Assembly (NCBI GenBank): GCA_018376005.1
Contig: JAHACE010000108.1
Span: 1-7,960, forward strand
Length of the DNA stretch: 7,960 nucleotides
Direction: 5' to 3'
From: Atopobium sp.
GTDB lineage: Bacteria > Actinomycetota > Coriobacteriia > Coriobacteriales > Atopobiaceae
The notes under the pieces are model-generated. The model had not been told where the DNA came from, did not search any database, and saw only the letters and a list, made by a program, of their open reading frames with translations. Shown in pieces: positions 1 through 6,434 of the stretch. Each line of letters opens with the position of its first letter. Position 1 is the stretch's first letter. The translations under genes were made by a program, and so were the position numbers.

Positions 1-1119
1 AACAGCAGAAACGTGAGTAACCACTGCATCGCAATACAGGTCTCGCAGAGCTGTAAAGCTGACCTGCGCCTTCTGGTCAACGGCGATGCGAGAAATGTCC
101 ACCTCGTTGATCTGGACGTTCACTTTCATCTGGGAAAGGTCCGCGATTGTAATCAGAGGACCGGCGTTGCCAGCACCTGGCGTGGACGAGCCAACCGAAG
201 CGCCGTTCACCGCGTTCATCACAATAACCGTTCCGTCACAAGGAGCGGTGACTACGCGCTTATCTGCCTGGGCAATTGCGTCGTTATAAGCAGAACGAGC
301 CTCCTCAAGAGCAATCTGGGCGCTCTCCAGATTTGCCTCTGCCGCTTCAACAGCCGCAGCAACGGACGCTACGTTTGCTTCTTGTCCGTCCTCGCCCGCC
401 TCGGGGACACCGTTGCGTGCGGACGCTAGGGCTGAGCGAGCCTTACTGACCTCATTCTCAGCAGCTTTTACCTGCTGAGATGCCTTACGAACAGCCTTAT
501 CCAGCTCATCGTTCTTGATAGTAAAGAGCTTGTCACCCTTATGGACGTACGTGCCCTCAGAAACCTGAACGTCCTGAATAATGCCATCTACTTCGGGAGT
601 TACCACGGTGGACGACACGGGCTTGATGGATCCAGACGCGGAAACAGAATCGCTGAACTCGCCGCGCGTGACAAACGTAGTGCTTGGCATCACGGTAGTG
701 TTCTGGTTCTGGCCGCCCTGACACATAGGCAAAATTAACAACGCAACGAGAAGAACAAAGACTCCAGCAGCTATTCCTGCCTTAATAAGCTTCTTTTTAC
801 GACGAGCTTTGCGGTGACGTGCAAGACTCTCGTACGCCTCACGTGCCTCTGCATCTTCTTCGCTCTCACCTGGAGAAATAACGCCAATCTGTGAGCCTAA
901 GTTAGCCGTCTGATCAGCAATTGTTGGCAACGTAGAGGCAAAGGCTGCCTGCTGATATCCTTCGGGTGGCGTGGGGATGTTAGGGACTCCGGCGCCTGTA
1001 GCGCCTGTAGCACCTGGAGCGCCTGTGGAGCCCGCACCGCCCGCATCGCCTGCAGTGCCCGCACCGGCCACATTTCCCTCGTTAGCTTCTTGTTTTGAAC
1101 CGTGGTTGAAGTGAAGCAT
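1..1119 (-). CDS. HlyD-family efflux adaptor (membrane fusion protein), 3' end outside window
   Basis: The minus-strand frame is open from 1119 to the window edge, giving 373 residues without a stop. Visible order: a polar, Gly/Ala-rich cytosolic tail (1-90); a basic stretch (101-113, HRKARRKKKLIK); one transmembrane helix (about 112-131); a first lipoyl/barrel-sandwich half (about 174-207); an Ala/Glu-rich coiled-coil hairpin (about 207-288); the second lipoyl half (about 288-328, VTAPCDGTV); and the start of the beta-barrel (ITIADLSQMKVNVQI). This is the HlyD/RND-type adaptor layout. In the family, such proteins work with an ABC permease of the MacB type or a related exporter, probably encoded beyond the left edge. 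The start at 1119 has GGAGGG a few bases upstream. In-frame ATGs at 1137 and 1149 are alternatives but lack a good ribosome binding site. The substrate cannot be inferred. Confidence 0.88.
   Translation of the reverse strand, partial: MLHFNHGSKQEANEGNVAGAGTAGDAGGAGSTGAPGATGATGAGVPNIPTPPEGYQQAAFASTLPTIADQTANLGSQIGVISPGESEEDAEAREAYESLARHRKARRKKKLIKAGIAAGVFVLLVALLILPMCQGGQNQNTTVMPSTTFVTRGEFSDSVSASGSIKPVSSTVVTPEVDGIIQDVQVSEGTYVHKGDKLFTIKNDELDKAVRKASQQVKAAENEVSKARSALASARNGVPEAGEDGQEANVASVAAAVEAAEANLESAQIALEEARSAYNDAIAQADKRVVTAPCDGTVIVMNAVNGASVGSSTPGAGNAGPLITIADLSQMKVNVQINEVDISRIAVDQKAQVSFTALRDLYCDAVVTHVSAV
994..1065 (-). repeat. Collagen-like Gly-X-Y triplets in the adaptor tail
   Basis: Residues 19-42 of the HlyD-type adaptor have glycine at every third position (21 to 42), eight consecutive triplets such as STG, APG and ATG. 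At DNA level, 9-base units close to GCGCCTGTA recur at about 991-1020. The tail precedes the membrane helix, so it should be cytosolic. It is probably a flexible low-complexity linker prone to copy-number change rather than a true collagen helix. Confidence 0.6.
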
Positions 1120-1321
1120 AGGCCCTCCGAAATCCATGCTTAAACACATAAGCAATCTCAGAAGAAATCGATTTGACCTTTTAGTTTATATAAAATTTTT
1201 CAACAGAAGTTAGTTTGCTTAAACAACTACGGCGAGCGGTATAAAAGTAACGGCCTGTGTCATCGAGCTACTTAAAATACAAGTGCGTGACCCTCGTAAC
1301 TGTCCAACGTGTTTCTCGCCC
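1120..1321. other. Intergenic gap between the ABC-F and adaptor genes
   Basis: About 200 bases with no convincing ORF and no strong terminator hairpin. The part nearest the adaptor is AT-rich (TATATAAA-like at about 1186-1195 on the minus strand) and could hold its promoter, but no -35/-10 pair is good enough to call. Confidence 0.35.
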
Positions 1322-2808
1322 CTATTGCACCACAAGCTCAAAGTTGTTATTTGATCGCTGAATGCTCCATTTTATCGATGTAGCGGAATTAACCAGCGAG
1401 AGATCATGTGAGACCAACAACAAAGCTCCTGGATATTCAGACAGTAAACGTTCAAGTGCTACGGTTGAACCAAGGTCCAAATAGTTAGTTGGCTCGTCCA
1501 CTACGATAAGCTCTGGTAATTCGAGTATTCCCAGCGCAAGCATAAGCTTTCTCATTTCACCTGGACTGGTTGACTCACCTACAAGAATAAAATCAGGGTC
1601 GGAATTGAGTTGTGCCACAATAGACAACACTCTTCCACGCTGGGAGTTTGATAGCCCTTTGATTTTTCTTACTGTCTCTGTTTTTTGCAGTTCAGTTGGC
1701 TCTTGAGGAATATATAACATCCGCACATCGTCAGAAATACTTGAAATAATTTTCTTTATCAGCGTTGTTTTACCACAGCCATTATCACCAACAACACCAA
1801 TATGATCCGTATTACCAATAAATAGCGGTGGGGTTTGTAGGCAGCTCTCTCCCATAAGAATGTTATTAGGTTCCATCCTCAACAGAACTTTTCTCTTACT
1901 TGCCTCACTATCCAACCAGATATTGGAATCGTATTGTTTCTCAACCCTAATACCTGTGGCTTTACCCGTTGCCTTCTCAAGTCTATCCCACATGCGTACA
2001 GCCAATTTTCCCGCTTTACCATCTTGGCTTGAAACTATATAGCCCCGCTTTTTTGCACGCGCATCACTGTCATGCTTGTCAATAGTTCTTCCACTTTTAC
2101 GTGCCTGAACTCTAGAAGCCTCTTCTCTACGTCGCTGGGTTTCTCGCTCAAAGCGAGTCTTCTCTTTTTCGCCGCTTCCTTTGCGTGTAATGCGCTAGAA
2201 CGTTCAAGCTCTACCTGTGAGGATGCCTGAGAATAATTACCAGATTTCATGTTTGCTGTACCGTCAGCTACAAACAAACATTGAGTACAGAGCTTGTCCA
2301 GCAACTCCCTATCATGTGAAATAAGCACCCCGATACCCTTGAACTGCGACAAGGCCGCAAAAAGAGCATGTTTTGTTGATACATCCACATGATTAGTGGG
2401 CTCATCGAGCACAAGAACGTCAGGTGATGCCCATAAAGCACACGCTACCTGGAGTCGTTTCTGCTGACCGCACGAAAGCGTCTCAAAACGCCAAGGCCAA
2501 TCTTCTTCTAACAAAAGCTCTCGCCTCAGCTCAATTGCCACATCGTCATAGGCAACCGCAAAATCAAAAAGAGTAGCTGGGGCCTCCGTTGCATTTTGGG
2601 CACAATATGCCGAGAAAAGCGATGGACTTACAACTCCCCTGTCAGGTTGCAATAGACCACATACGATACGTGCGAGGGTTGTTTTTCCAGATCCGTTATT
2701 ACCAACAAAGCCGGTCCATCCCTGTGGGAGTGTAATAGTCACATCATGTAAGGTAGGCTCCACCGCTGATGGATAGGTGTATTCAATATTTGAAAGATTA
2801 AGCTGCAT
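1322..2808 (-). pseudogene. ABC-F type ATPase (ribosome-protection-like), frameshifted
   Basis: Two minus-strand reading frames together encode one ABC-F protein of about 495 residues with two nucleotide-binding domains and no membrane segments. NBD1, from the ATG at 2808, has Walker A GNNGSGKTT (36-44), signature LSCGQ (111-115), Walker B VLVLDEP (131-137) and H-loop ISHD (163-166). The charged linker, rich in Arg and Glu, continues in the -1 frame (TRFERETQRRREEASRVQARK) from about 2160 and runs without a stop through NBD2 to 1322. NBD2 has Walker A GDNGCGKTT, signature-like SPGEMRKL and Walker B LIVVDEPTN. The start at 2808 has GAGG just upstream; an in-frame ATG at 2850 lacks family sequence. 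ABC-F proteins act on ribosomes, and some confer resistance to antibiotics that bind the large subunit; the subtype here is not assigned. As written the gene would give only an NBD1 fragment ending at 2035, unless the shift is a sequencing error or is bypassed. Confidence 0.85.
2155..2170 (-). other. Net -1 frameshift point in the ABC-F gene
   Basis: Reading on the minus strand, NBD1-frame codons gcg aaa aag aga aga lead into a nonsense tail, while a -1 step after aaa aag gives AAKKEKTRFERE, a normal ABC-F linker. The frames overlap from about 2195 to 2035, but the sense of the protein places the change here. Loss of one G from an ancestral aaggag would explain it. The local G_AAA_AAG run could slip, but it is not the best heptamer of that type. 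Confidence 0.7.
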
Positions 2809-2889
2809 GATACCTCGGTTCTGCCGAAGACCACGCGGAGTAGCATGCAATTATGCATATATAAGCAAAATCGTAGACAGCTGACATCT

Positions 2890-2901
2890 ATCGTGATATT
2901 T
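2890..2901. promoter_or_regulatory. Operator-like site matching the 6435-6454 palindrome arm
   Basis: TATCGTGATATT here is identical to 12 bases at 6444-6455, the right arm of the palindrome upstream of the DUF2442-HTH gene plus one flanking base. It lies about 82 bases upstream of the ABC-F start and about 60 bases upstream of the plus-strand ATG at 2963, in an AT-rich divergent intergenic region. It is a single arm, not a full palindrome, so binding is conjectural. Confidence 0.35.
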
Positions 2902-2937
2902 TGTAAAAAAATATGTTACTGACAAAAAATAAGTAGC

Positions 2938-3028
2938 GATAATTTGGATTAGGAGTCTAAGTATGAGACATTTTAAGACCAATGATGTACGGCGGAACGT
3001 GTATCAACATCGCATGTTTGCCAACTAA
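2938..3028 (+). pseudogene. Orphan promoter/RBS/ATG leader of a lost plus-strand gene
   Basis: A possible -10 (GATAAT, 2938-2943) precedes AGGAG at 2951-2955 and an ATG at 2963 with 7-base spacing, a good initiation signal. The frame encodes MRHFKT and then runs out of frame into the foreign oxidoreductase, stopping at 3028 after 21 codons. The likeliest reading is that a native gene diverging from the ABC-F gene once began here and its body was replaced when the block from about 2976 arrived. Too little remains to name the gene. Confidence 0.4.
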
Positions 3029-4178
3029 GAACTTGGTGATTAACTCTCAAAGAGGAGTTAAGTATGAAGAAGCTTTCGAAACTAAGGAAGCTATGACAGC
3101 AAAACTACGCAACAAGAACTACCACAAGATAGCAGACCAAGACTTGGCAACTGTGCTTGATGCAAGTGCTGAATTTATTGATGATAAGACAATCAAGGTA
3201 ACTGATGAATCAGGTACAGAAGAATTAACATTCGACCGTCTTTTCATTAATACTGGTGCCGAAAGTAATGTACCAAATATTGATGGCCTAAAGATTGACG
3301 ATAAGATATTTACTTCAACTGAAATGCTTGCTAAAAAAGAACTTGCTAAGAATCTGGTTATTTTAGGTGGTGGACCAATCGGACTTGAATTTGCTTCAAT
3401 GTACGCTGGCTTTGGCAGTAAAGTAACTGTAATTGAACCAATGCCAAGTATCTTGGGCCGGTTTGAACCAGAAATTGCTCAGGCAGCTAAGGCTGATATG
3501 GAAGCAGATGGCGTTACCTTCATGCTTAAGTCTTCTTTGACCAAGGTTGAAGAAACTGAAGCTGGTCTTAACTTAACTGTTGAAACCGAAGATGGTGTTA
3601 AGGACTTGCAAGCAGACGTGATGCTTGTGTCAGTTGGCCGCCACCCAGCCACTGCCGCCCTTCACCTAGAAAAAACCAGTCTTGAAGTTGGCCAAAGAGG
3701 CGAAATTGTCGTTAACGATAAGCTTGAAACCAGTGTTCCTAATATCTACGCTATGGGTGATGTTGCCGGTAGCTTGCAATTTACCTACATTTCGCTTGAT
3801 GACTGGCGGATTATGGACAATCAACTCTTTGGTGACAAGACTAGAACTAAGAAGAATCGTCCAGTTTTTGCTAACTCAATCTTCATTAAGCCAGCAATTT
3901 CTTCAGCTGGACTAACTGAAAGCGAGTTAAAGGCCCAAGGTAAAGCTTACAAGGTCTTAACAATGCCTGCAGCTGGTGTGCCAAAGGCCCAAGTCATCGG
4001 CAACCCAAGAGGCTCATACAAGGCTTTGATTGACCCAGAAACTCACGAAATCTTAGGTGCTACTATTTACGCTGAAGAAGCTTACGAAACTATCAATGTC
4101 ATTACTTTAGCAATGCAGCACCACTTAAAGGCTGAAGACTTGCGTGACCAAATTTACAGTTTTTTTGTATGGGCCTAG
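2976..4178 (+). pseudogene. Pyridine nucleotide-disulfide oxidoreductase, truncated at both ends (Lactobacillus-like)
   Basis: A 398-residue frame (ATG 2982, stop 4178) is clearly a class I FAD/NAD(P) disulfide oxidoreductase. It shows the redox-active CINIAC pair (Cys7, Cys12), the NAD(P)-binding GGGPIG turn (129-134), and the second FAD motif NIYAMGDVAG (254-263) leading into the dimerisation domain. Intact relatives are about 440-450 residues. The N-terminal FAD-binding GxGxxG strand is missing: a stop (2964-2966) lies just upstream in frame and the frame enters directly at MYGGTC. The C-terminus loses family sequence after DQIY (about 4157), ending in FFVWA where the HP-containing catalytic tail should follow, so the His-Glu pair is gone. 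It cannot be functional. Protein style and base use resemble Lactobacillus rather than the neighbouring genes. No ribosome binding site is spaced for the ATG at 2982. Confidence 0.85.
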
Positions 4179-4212
4179 AATAAAAAGTGTACAAGTTAAA
4201 TAGAGACTCTGA

Positions 4213-4380
4213 TTTAGCATAATTAAGGAAGTAGTTACTGAGACTGGGGAGTTTGGCCGTGGCTCTGGTAATTTTGCCAGCGATAAGGACAAGGAGATTG
4301 CACGACTAAAGCGTCAACTTCGTGACGCTGAAGGAGCGATCGAAGTATTAAAAAAATCAATCGGGATTCTGAGCAAGTAA
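4213..4380 (+). pseudogene. IS3-family orfA, 3' fragment
   Basis: The frame is open from just after a TGA (4210-4212) to TAA at 4378-4380, about 55 residues. It ends in a Lys/Arg/Glu/Leu-rich heptad-like stretch (KDKEIARLKRQL ... EVLKKSIGIL), typical of the C-terminal leucine-zipper end of IS3-family OrfA, which pairs subunits and sits next to the OrfAB frameshift. The N-terminal HTH that binds the terminal repeats, usually about 40-50 residues, is missing, and there is no start codon with a ribosome binding site. Non-functional fragment. Confidence 0.7.
4350..4356 (+). promoter_or_regulatory. Programmed -1 frameshift heptamer A_AAA_AAA of the IS
   Basis: In the orfA frame the codons are tta aaa aaa tca, giving A_AAA_AAA in the right phase. 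A -1 slip continues through I N R D S E Q V T P E K V without a stop into the orfB frame, which would produce the OrfAB transposase. This is the standard IS3-family signal, kept although the element is dead. Confidence 0.8.
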
Positions 4381-4733
4381 CTCCCGAAAAGGTATACCAA
4401 GAAATGGACGTTCAGCACGCTTTGGAATCCCACCCTTCCATCAATGGTATGTGTGATTATGTTGGAATCTCAAGAAGTGGTTACTATCAACGAGAAAATC
4501 GTCATAATCACCAATCACCGCGAAAGCTTCGGAAGAAGTTTATTCAAGGTGAAATTAAAGCAATTTGGATCAAAAGCCTTTGTATTTACGGTGCCGGCAA
4601 AATCACCCAAGAACTTCGCTCAAAAGGATATAAGATCGCTGAACGAACTGTTGGTAAGTATATGCGTGAACTTGGCATTCACGCCGTTTACCTAACCCCT
4701 TGGACGACTACCACTCGCAATCTTGAGCTGTAA
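4356..4733 (+). pseudogene. IS3-family orfB transposase, 5' fragment
   Basis: This frame is entered by -1 slippage at 4350-4356 or from the ATG at 4404, and ends at TAA 4731-4733. From 4404 it is 109 residues. It shows the N-terminal part of an IS3 transposase: GISRSGYYQ, then an HTH_21-like region up to ERTVGKYMRELGIHAVY. Family sequence ends near PWTTTT (about 4718); the last residues are antisense to the Fic gene. The rve integrase core with its DDE triad, some 150 or more residues, is missing. The break defines the right edge of the foreign block. Confidence 0.8.
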
Positions 4734-5568
4734 GGCACGTATCAAGAAGATAGCCGTTCTCCTTATCCCACTTAGAGAGCCCTCGATAATAGAAAGACTT
4801 CATTTCGTCAGTAATTACGAACGGGACAACGTCATGAGCAAGACATTCTTTAAGCATAATCAACCTACCAACACGTCCGTTGCCATCTTGGAACGGATGA
4901 ATGCGCTCAAAGCGAACGTGGTAATCAACAATATTTTCAAAAGAATGGGAGCTGTTTGAGTTATAAGCCTTTAACAGCGATTTCATCTCTTTAGCAACAT
5001 TTTCTGGAGGAGTGGTTTCTCGCCCACCTACCTCATTTGGTGAGCGTTTGTAATCTCCAACAGCAAACCAATCTTTTACAGAATCTGTAGTTCCCGTTTT
5101 TAGAATGCGGTGGAGTTCTTTGATGATGATCTCTGTAAGAGGGTCTTTTGCGTGGTCAATCACGTAATCGATAGCGCGGAAGTGGTTCTGAGTTTCTACA
5201 ATGTCATCAATATGAACAGGATTTTCTTCAACGCCGATAGTAGCCGTTTCAAAAATCATGCGTGTCTGATCGAGGGAGAGCTTGCTTCCCTCAATGTGAT
5301 TAGAGTTATAGGTAAGCTCGACCTGGAGCTTATGGTAAATACCGCCCTTTATTTTTGAGGTCTTTTCTTCAATCAAGCGCGAAAGCAGCGGACTTGTTGA
5401 CGATGTTTTGGCATTTTTTCGAGAAGGTTTTACTGCATCGGCTGGAATGTTCCAAGTTTTTCCCACGAGAAAAGCGCCTGGCACGCGGCCATTAGCGCAG
5501 TAATTGCGCACACTTCTCTCGGATATGCCCCAGAGCTCAGCAATCTCTGCCGCAGAAAGAAATCCCAT
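4708..5568 (-). CDS. Fic family AMP-transferase with N-terminal HTH, C-terminus clipped
   Basis: A 286-residue protein. Residues 3-45 form an excisionase/MerR-like HTH (AAEIAELWGISERSVRNYC ... KTWNIP), which suggests DNA binding and self-regulation. The Fic core follows, with the full motif HPFQDGNGRVGR (224-235), including the catalytic His and the GNGR anion-binding loop. Upstream is SNHIEG (89-94), matching the (S/T)xxxE(G/N) inhibitory motif, so the enzyme is probably kept inactive by its own helix until triggered. Fic enzymes usually transfer AMP from ATP to a target hydroxyl; the target is unknown. No separate antitoxin gene is visible, in keeping with an in-cis inhibitor. After YLLDTCLTAQD relatives usually continue for some 10-15 residues; here DNA from the IS remnant supplies CEW and a stop. 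The Fic core is complete, so activity may survive. Start at 5568 with GGGAGG about 9-10 bases upstream. Confidence 0.88.
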   Translation of the reverse strand: MGFLSAAEIAELWGISERSVRNYCANGRVPGAFLVGKTWNIPADAVKPSRKNAKTSSTSPLLSRLIEEKTSKIKGGIYHKLQVELTYNSNHIEGSKLSLDQTRMIFETATIGVEENPVHIDDIVETQNHFRAIDYVIDHAKDPLTEIIIKELHRILKTGTTDSVKDWFAVGDYKRSPNEVGGRETTPPENVAKEMKSLLKAYNSNSSHSFENIVDYHVRFERIHPFQDGNGRVGRLIMLKECLAHDVVPFVITDEMKSFYYRGLSKWDKENGYLLDTCLTAQDCEW

Positions 5569-5583
5569 TAAGCTTCACCTCCC

Positions 5584-5594
5584 TATCGGCAAAA
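5584..5594 (-). promoter_or_regulatory. Half-operator in the fic leader
   Basis: TATCGGCAAAA on the plus strand is identical to 5637-5647, the right arm of the palindrome over the fic -35 region. The two copies are direct repeats 53 bases apart, close to five helical turns, and this one lies between the -10 and the fic ribosome binding site. A repressor bound at both could close the promoter cooperatively. Confidence 0.5.
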
Positions 5595-5606
5595 ACTGGT
5601 GAGATT

Positions 5607-5636
5607 ATTATAGCAAAGGAGACTGTTTATTGCCGA
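5607..5636 (-). promoter_or_regulatory. fic promoter
   Basis: On the minus strand a perfect TATAAT (-10, 5607-5612) is preceded at 18 bases by TCGGCA (5631-5636), a 4-of-6 match to the -35 consensus. The -35 lies inside the 16-bp palindrome at 5630-5645. The start of fic is about 40 bases downstream. Confidence 0.65.
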
Positions 5637-5796
5637 TATCGGCAAAATTCAAAATCACAGCTAGTTCCATGACACGACCTTCTTCAATATCACGCTCTAA
5701 TTGATCGTCCAGCAGTCGTAAACCCCAAAGATATTTAGCAACATTTGTGCTGTTACATTTAGGACATACGGGGTTATCTGAACTCTGCTTTTCCAT
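5608..5796 (-). pseudogene. Small zinc-ribbon protein, C-terminal half lost
   Basis: The ATG at 5796 has GGGAG five bases upstream, better than the in-frame ATG at 5808. The 62-residue product begins MEKQSSDNPVCPKCNSTNVA, with one CxxC knuckle (CPKC), followed by LLDDQLERDIEEGRV. In related small proteins as recalled, that segment continues into GG(C/V)-type strands and a second CxxC that completes the zinc site. Here the sequence departs after EEGRV (about 5665) into ELAVILNFADIGN, which is merely the fic promoter and its palindrome read through, and stops at 5608 inside the fic -10. With one CxxC a zinc ribbon cannot close. The fic gene with its own promoter probably arrived here and replaced the 3' half. 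Function unknown. A TATAAA at 5837-5842 (minus) may be its -10. Confidence 0.6.
5630..5645. promoter_or_regulatory. Perfect 16-bp palindrome over the fic -35 (putative HTH operator)
   Basis: TTGCCGATATCGGCAA is a perfect inverted repeat with no loop, centred between 5637 and 5638. It overlaps the -35 region of the fic promoter and shares the core CGATATCG with the palindrome at 6435-6454. The obvious candidate ligand is the HTH of the Fic protein itself. Confidence 0.6.
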
Positions 5797-5867
5797 TGGT
5801 ACTCCCATCTCACGATGCCTACTAAAAGACCACGCGTTTATAGAAATACCAGTCTACGTAAACATAT

Positions 5868-5901
5868 AAAAAAATACTGTCCACTGAAATGGACAGTATT
5901 T
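5868..5901 (-). terminator. Rho-independent terminator after the DUF2442-HTH gene
   Basis: A perfect 12-bp stem (AAATACTGTCCA, 5872-5883, with TGGACAGTATTT, 5890-5901) with a 6-base loop. On the minus strand it is followed by seven T residues (5874-5868). It lies 21 bases past the stop of the DUF2442-HTH gene, separating it from the zinc-ribbon and fic genes. Confidence 0.9.
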
Positions 5902-5922
5902 GAGGTTGAATATTTATAGTCC

Positions 5923-6357
5923 CTAACACACGGGATTGCCATACTCGCGCAACATAGCATCACGGTTAATAATCCATTGCTTACCATACTTGCGAGCATC
6001 CACGCCTGGAACTATCTTGCCGTACGCAACAGCCTTACGCAGAGTGGACTCGCTTAAACCCCAAAGCTCGCTAGCATCTGAAAACGAAATGAGTCCATCA
6101 AAGGGCGTCACGACCTCGATTCCGTTCTCCCACAACTCGTCACAAGAGAGATCAAGATCATCGTTCCAGATAATACCGTAACCTCCCTGATCAACCCCTA
6201 CGTCTCTGAACAGCGACTCGTCTTTCAGAAGCTTAAAAGCCGAAAAACGCCTCATGAGCGGAGCTACATCGTAGATTTTTGTGGTGCCGTTAGTAAACTG
6301 AATGCTCAACTTTAAGCCAGTCAAGGCAGAGACATCTTTTACCTGATGAAATTTCAT
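5923..6357 (-). CDS. DUF2442 domain - HTH fusion protein
   Basis: A 144-residue soluble protein. Residues about 5-83 match the DUF2442 pattern as recalled: a small beta-rich fold with LSIQFTNGTTKIYDV near the start and GYGIIWNDDLDLSCDELWENG at its end. Residues about 89-142 form an excisionase-type HTH (SFSDASELWGLSESTLRKAV ... KQWIINRDAM) of the same kind as the N-terminus of the Fic protein, sharing the ELWG(I/L)SE core. DUF2442 genes often sit next to toxin-like DUF4160 genes; no such partner is seen here. A DNA-binding, possibly antitoxin-like or self-regulating role is inferred. The start at 6357 is fixed by a strong AGGAGGT six bases upstream. A perfect palindrome lies about 78-97 bases upstream, and a strong terminator follows, so the gene is its own transcription unit. 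Confidence 0.8.
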   Translation of the reverse strand: MKFHQVKDVSALTGLKLSIQFTNGTTKIYDVAPLMRRFSAFKLLKDESLFRDVGVDQGGYGIIWNDDLDLSCDELWENGIEVVTPFDGLISFSDASELWGLSESTLRKAVAYGKIVPGVDARKYGKQWIINRDAMLREYGNPVC

Positions 6358-6420
6358 AATCTACCTCCTTTAGACGAGCGGATTGATTTTCTTAAATTCT
6401 TATTCCTTCCCTATTTTCTC

Positions 6421-6434
6421 TCACGAAATATAAG
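6421..6434 (-). promoter_or_regulatory. Possible -10 and half-site for the DUF2442-HTH gene
   Basis: On the minus strand TATATT (6427-6432) lies directly downstream of the 20-bp palindrome and is followed by TCGTGA (6421-6426), a repeat of the palindrome half-site. The -35 is poor, so the exact promoter is uncertain. The arrangement resembles fic: palindrome upstream, half-site downstream of the -10. Confidence 0.35.

Larger units (their letters stand above)
2976..4720 (+). other. Foreign (Lactobacillus-like) DNA block with gene-truncating edges
   Basis: Everything coding on the plus strand lies here: an oxidoreductase lacking both ends and an IS3 remnant lacking both ends. The left edge (about 2976) interrupts a native leader; the right edge (about 4710-4725) replaces the last codons of the native Fic gene. 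Material was lost on each side, so this is a replacement or a decayed insertion, not a clean IS insertion. No target duplication or terminal inverted repeat was found at the outer edges. A chimeric assembly is the main alternative. Confidence 0.6.
4159..4720 (+). mobile_element. IS3-family insertion sequence remnant
   Basis: The segment holds the 3' end of orfA, a slippery heptamer, and the 5' end of orfB in the -1 frame, the layout of IS3-family elements. The DNA just left of orfA (4159-4212) belongs to no recognised gene; it may be the left end of the element joined to orfA by an internal deletion, since the oxidoreductase sequence stops abruptly at about 4157. The catalytic DDE integrase core is absent, so the remnant cannot transpose. 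Confidence 0.75.

Noticed and set aside
717..725. Lipobox-like LPMC after the adaptor's membrane helix
   Set aside because: Pro-Met before Cys does not fit the lipobox, and the helix follows a 110-residue cytosolic tail rather than a signal peptide.
13..738. Plus-strand ORFs at 13-429, 86-289 and 541-738
   Set aside because: They lie antisense to the HlyD-type adaptor, whose frame is open, domain-complete and recognisable.
1860..2042. Plus-strand ORF opposite the ABC-F gene
   Set aside because: Antisense shadow of the NBD2 frame, with no ribosome binding site or family features.
4723..5358. Plus-strand ORFs 4723-4959 and 5110-5358
   Set aside because: Antisense to the Fic gene, which has the full HPFx(D/E)GNGR motif.
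5936..6181. Plus-strand ORF opposite the DUF2442-HTH gene
   Set aside because: Antisense shadow; the minus-strand gene has a strong ribosome binding site and terminator.
4708..6357. Fic and DUF2442-HTH as a toxin-antitoxin pair in one operon
   Set aside because: A strong terminator at 5868-5901 and separate promoters part them, and Fic carries its own in-cis inhibitory motif.
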